Below, one piece after another: positions 61,301 to 64,000 of a stretch of DNA of 64,000 nucleotides (within the stretch, counting starts at the first letter, position 1; each line of letters starts with the position of its first letter). This stretch comes from Calliopsis andreniformis (Eukaryota; Arthropoda; Insecta; Hymenoptera; Andrenidae): positions 12,032,157-12,096,156 of the forward strand of contig NW_027480429.1 in assembly GCF_051401765.1 (NCBI RefSeq), in the 5' to 3' direction. The notes beneath the pieces are model-generated. The model saw nothing but the letters and a program-made list of their open reading frames with translations, had not been told where the DNA came from and ran no database searches. Position numbers and translations under genes: made by a program.

Positions 61301-64000
61301 ATAAAACGAATAATTGGGACCAGTGTGAAAGTTAAAGTCATTTCTACATCTCGAGCAACCTGGGCTTCACTCTATGGCGTTCTTCCACCACATCGAATAG
61401 CTACGGCCTCAGAAGTCAACTCCTGAAGCATAAAATACAATAAAAATACAACAGTCTTTCCATCCTATAACAGGAATAATTGCAACCCGTGTGAAAGTGA
61501 TGGTCATTTCAACGTTCCGGGTAGCCTAGGCTTCACTCTAGGGCGTTGTTGCACCAGATCGAACCGTTGGGGCCTAAGAAGGCAACGCCAGAAGCATAAA
61601 ATACAATATAAATATAACAGCTTTTCCATCGTATAAAACGAATAATAGCAACCAGTGTGAAAGTTATGGTCATTTCTACGTTCCGGGCAACCTAGGCTTC
61701 ACTCTAGGGCGTTGCTCCACCACATCGACTAGTTAGGGCCTAAGAAGTGAACGCCAGCAGCATAAAATACAATATAAATCCAACAGTTCTTCCATCATAT
61801 AAAACGAGTAATTGCAACCAGTATGAAAGTTATGGTCATTTCTACGTTCCGGGCAACCTAGGCTTCACTCTATGGCGTTCTTCCACCACATCGAATGGCT
61901 ACGGCCTCAGAAGTCAACGCCTGAAGCATAAAATACAATTAAAATAGAACAGCCTTTCCATCCTATAACAGGGATAATTGCAACCCGTGTGAAAGTGATG
62001 GTCATTTCTACGTTACAGGCAACCTAGACTTCACTCTAGGGCGTTGTTCCACCAGATAGAATTGTTAGGGCCTAAGAAGTCAACGCCAGAAGCATAAGAT
62101 ACAATATAAATATAACTGTTTTTCCATCGTATAGAACGAATAATAGCATCCAGTGTGAAGGTTATGGTCATTTCTACGTTCCGGGCAACCTAGGCTTCAC
62201 TCTAGGGCGTTGCTCCACCAGATCAAACAGTTAGGGCCTTAGAAGTCAACGCCCGAAGCATAAAACACAAAATAAATAGAACAGTTTTTCCATCGTATAA
62301 AACGAACAATAGCAACCAGTGTCAAAGTTATGGTCATTTCTACGTTCCGGGCAACCTAGGCTTCACCCCAGGGCGTTGTTCCACCAGATCGAATAGTTAG
62401 GGCCTAAGAAGTGAACGCCAGCAGCATAAAATACACTATAAATACAACAGTTCTTCCATCATATAAAACGAATAATTGCAACCAGTATGAAAGTTATGGT
62501 CATTTCTACGTTCCGGGCAACCTAGGCTTCACTCTATGGCTTTCTTCCACCACATCGAATAGCTGCGGCCTCAGAAGTCAACGCCTGAAGCATAAAATAC
62601 AATAAAAATACAACAGACTTTCCATCCTATAACAGGCATAATTGCAACCCGTGTGAAAGTGATGGTCATTTGTACGTTCCTGGCATCCTAGGCTTCACTC
62701 TAGGGCGTTGTTCCACCAGATCGAATTGTTAGGGCCTAAGAAGTCAACGCCAGAAGCATAAGATACAATATAAATATAACAGTTTTTCCATCGTATAGAA
62801 CGAAGAATGGCAACCAGTGTGAAAGTTATGGTCATTTCTACGTTCCGGGCAACCTAGGCTTCACTCTAGGTCGTTGCTCCACCAGATCAAACAGCTTAGG
62901 CCTTAGAAGTCAACGCCCGAAGTATAAAATACAAAATAAATAGAACAGTTTTTCCATTGTATAAAACGAATAATTGCTACCAGTGTAAAAGTTATGGTCA
63001 TTTCTACGTTCCGGGCAACCTAGGCTTCACCCTAGGGCGTTGTTCCACCAGATCGAATAGTTAGGGCCTAAGAAGTGAACGCCAGAAGCATAAAATACAT
63101 TATAAATACAACAGTTTTGCATCATATAAAACGAGTAATTGCAACCAGTATGAAAGTTGTGGTCATTTCTACTTTCCGGGCAACCTAGGCTACACCCTAG
63201 GGCGTTGCTCCAACAGATTGAATAGTTAGGGCCTTAGAAGTCAATGCCCGAAGCATAAAATGCAATAAAAATACAACAGTTTTTCCATCATATAATCGGA
63301 ATAATTGCAACCAGTTTGAAAGTGATTGTCATTTCTACGTTCCGGGCACCCTCGGCTTCACTCTAGGGCGTTGCTCCACCAGATCAAACAGTTAGGGCCT
63401 TAGAAGTCAACGCCCGAAGCATAAAACACAAAATAAATAGAACAGTTTTTCCATCGTATAAAACGAATAATAGCAACCAGTGTCAAAGTTATGGTCATTT
63501 CTACGTTCCTGGCAACCTAGGCTTCACCCAAGGGCGTCGTTCCACCAGATGGAATAGTTAGGGCCTAAGAAGTCAACGCCAGAAGCATTAAATACGATAT
63601 GAATACAACAGCTTTTCCATCGTATAAAACGAATAATTGCAACCAGTGTGAAAGTTATTGTCATTTCTACGTTCCGGGCAACCTAGGCTTCACTCTAGGG
63701 CGTCGCTCCACCAGATAGAATAGTTAGGGCCTTAGAAGTCAATGCCCGAAGCATAAAATACGAAATAAATAGAACAGTTTTTCCATTGTATGAAACGAAT
63801 ATTTGCAACCTGTGTGAAGGTTATGGTCATATCTACGTTTCGGGCAACCTAGGCTTCACTGTAGGGTGTTGCTCCACCAGATCAAATAGGTAGGGCCATA
63901 GAAGTCATCGCCCGAAGCATAAAATACAATAAATATAGAAGAGTTTTTCTATCGTATAAGAGGAATAATAGCAATCAGTGTGAGAGTAATGGTCATTTCT
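58311..64000. repeat. Long segmental duplication, copy 2 (runs off window)
   Basis: Copy of 46,524-52,213, including its nested 996-bp tandem pair, its HOR markers (GGGACCAGTG at 61,316) and its private substitutions. The match is still intact at base 64,000, so the true unit may be as long as the 11,787-bp offset. Either a very recent duplication or an assembly duplication would produce this. Confidence 0.93.

Larger units (their letters stand above)
1..64000. repeat. Head-to-tail satellite array, ~166-bp monomer, ~385 copies
   Basis: A single tandem repeat fills the window. The landmark AGCATAAAAT, or a close variant, lies at 5, 171, 337, 503, 669, 835, 1001 and 1167, exactly 166 bp apart. 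It recurs in phase at 9963, 20583, 32538, 40007, 44990, 53457 and 63916. From 5 to 63,916 is 63,911 bp, or 385 periods of 166 plus one base, and the phase never strayed more than about 6 bp where I checked. All monomers point the same way. I see no unique DNA, transposon, inverted segment or gene. Array size, monomer length and HOR structure fit eukaryotic (peri)centromeric heterochromatin; that location is inference. Confidence 0.98.

Noticed and set aside
1..64000. TTAGGG, the vertebrate-type telomere hexamer, in most monomers
   Set aside because: It occurs once per 166 bp inside GAATAGTTAGGGCC and is never tandem. It is part of the satellite, not telomeric repeat.
1..64000. CRISPR array or other prokaryotic repeat system
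   Set aside because: The period is 166 bp with variation spread over the entire unit. There is no short invariant repeat separated by unique spacers and no adjacent genes.
1..64000. Hammerhead ribozyme or retrozyme-type tandem repeat
   Set aside because: I looked for CTGATGA and CGAAAC core elements in suitable order on both strands of the consensus and did not find them. The occasional CTGATGG near 1,226 is a private variant.
1..64000. tRNA- or 5S-like Pol III promoter boxes
   Set aside because: GTTCCGGGC and GATCGAATAG only loosely resemble a B box, and no correctly spaced A box is present. No cloverleaf-forming sequence was seen.
1..64000. Exact mammalian CENP-B box
   Set aside because: No monomer I read has TTCG, seven bases with the fixed A, then CGGG. 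The nearest site has six bases between the halves (subtype E) or a TTCT first half. A reverse-strand TTCG in ATTCGATCTGGTGG lacks the CGGG half.
1..64000. Embedded transposon, Helitron end or long terminal repeat
   Set aside because: The monomer phase is kept throughout, so there is no room for an insert. No terminal inverted repeats, target-site duplications or foreign sequence were seen.
1..64000. Assigning the array to a named satellite family or species
   Set aside because: Several animal and plant lineages have satellites of about 166 bp and I do not recognise this consensus with certainty. A search of the consensus against Repbase/Dfam and satellite databases would decide it.

Overview
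The whole window is one uninterrupted satellite-DNA array. A monomer of about 166 bp repeats head to tail, always in the same orientation, from base 1 to base 64,000 (about 385 copies). I see no protein-coding gene, RNA gene, transposable element, unique sequence, inverted segment or CRISPR array. The open reading frames of 60-100 codons on both strands are shadows of the repeat: each monomer carries stops in several frames, and the same peptide recurs wherever the same monomer subtype recurs.

A kilobase-scale array of nucleosome-length monomers with multi-monomer higher-order repeats (HORs) is typical of eukaryotic centromeric or pericentromeric heterochromatin. I cannot name the organism. 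The monomer is about 41% GC (68 of 166 in a hand-built composite). It has an AT-rich first third and a more GC-rich remainder.

Layout. (1) 1-10,075: a domain rich in monomers carrying GGATCC. It is organised as a 4,979-bp (30-monomer) HOR containing a 1,162-bp (7-monomer) unit that was re-duplicated at 7,515-9,838. (2) 10,076-11,927: monomers of two types alternate with a 332-bp period. (3) 11,928-25,522: a mosaic of short blocks (2 to 7 monomers) that recur at offsets of 498, 2,987/3,319, 5,309, 5,806 and 6,306 bp. (4) 25,523-32,166: a nearly perfect tandem duplication of a 3,322-bp, 20-monomer unit. (5) 32,167-39,290: about 1.5 kb of blocks copied from 20.6-23.9 kb, then more diverged monomers. 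(6) 39,290-52,213: successive HOR copies that lengthen from 10 to 14, 16 and 19 monomers by internal block duplication. (7) 52,214-58,310: diverged monomers with a few local duplications. (8) 58,311-64,000: an apparently identical copy of 46,524-52,213, offset 11,787 bp and still continuing at the window edge.

No genes work together here. The biology is array evolution: nested tandem duplication, unequal exchange or conversion between non-adjacent blocks, and patches that differ in age. All comparisons were made by eye, so block edges are accurate to some tens of bases and identity statements are estimates.
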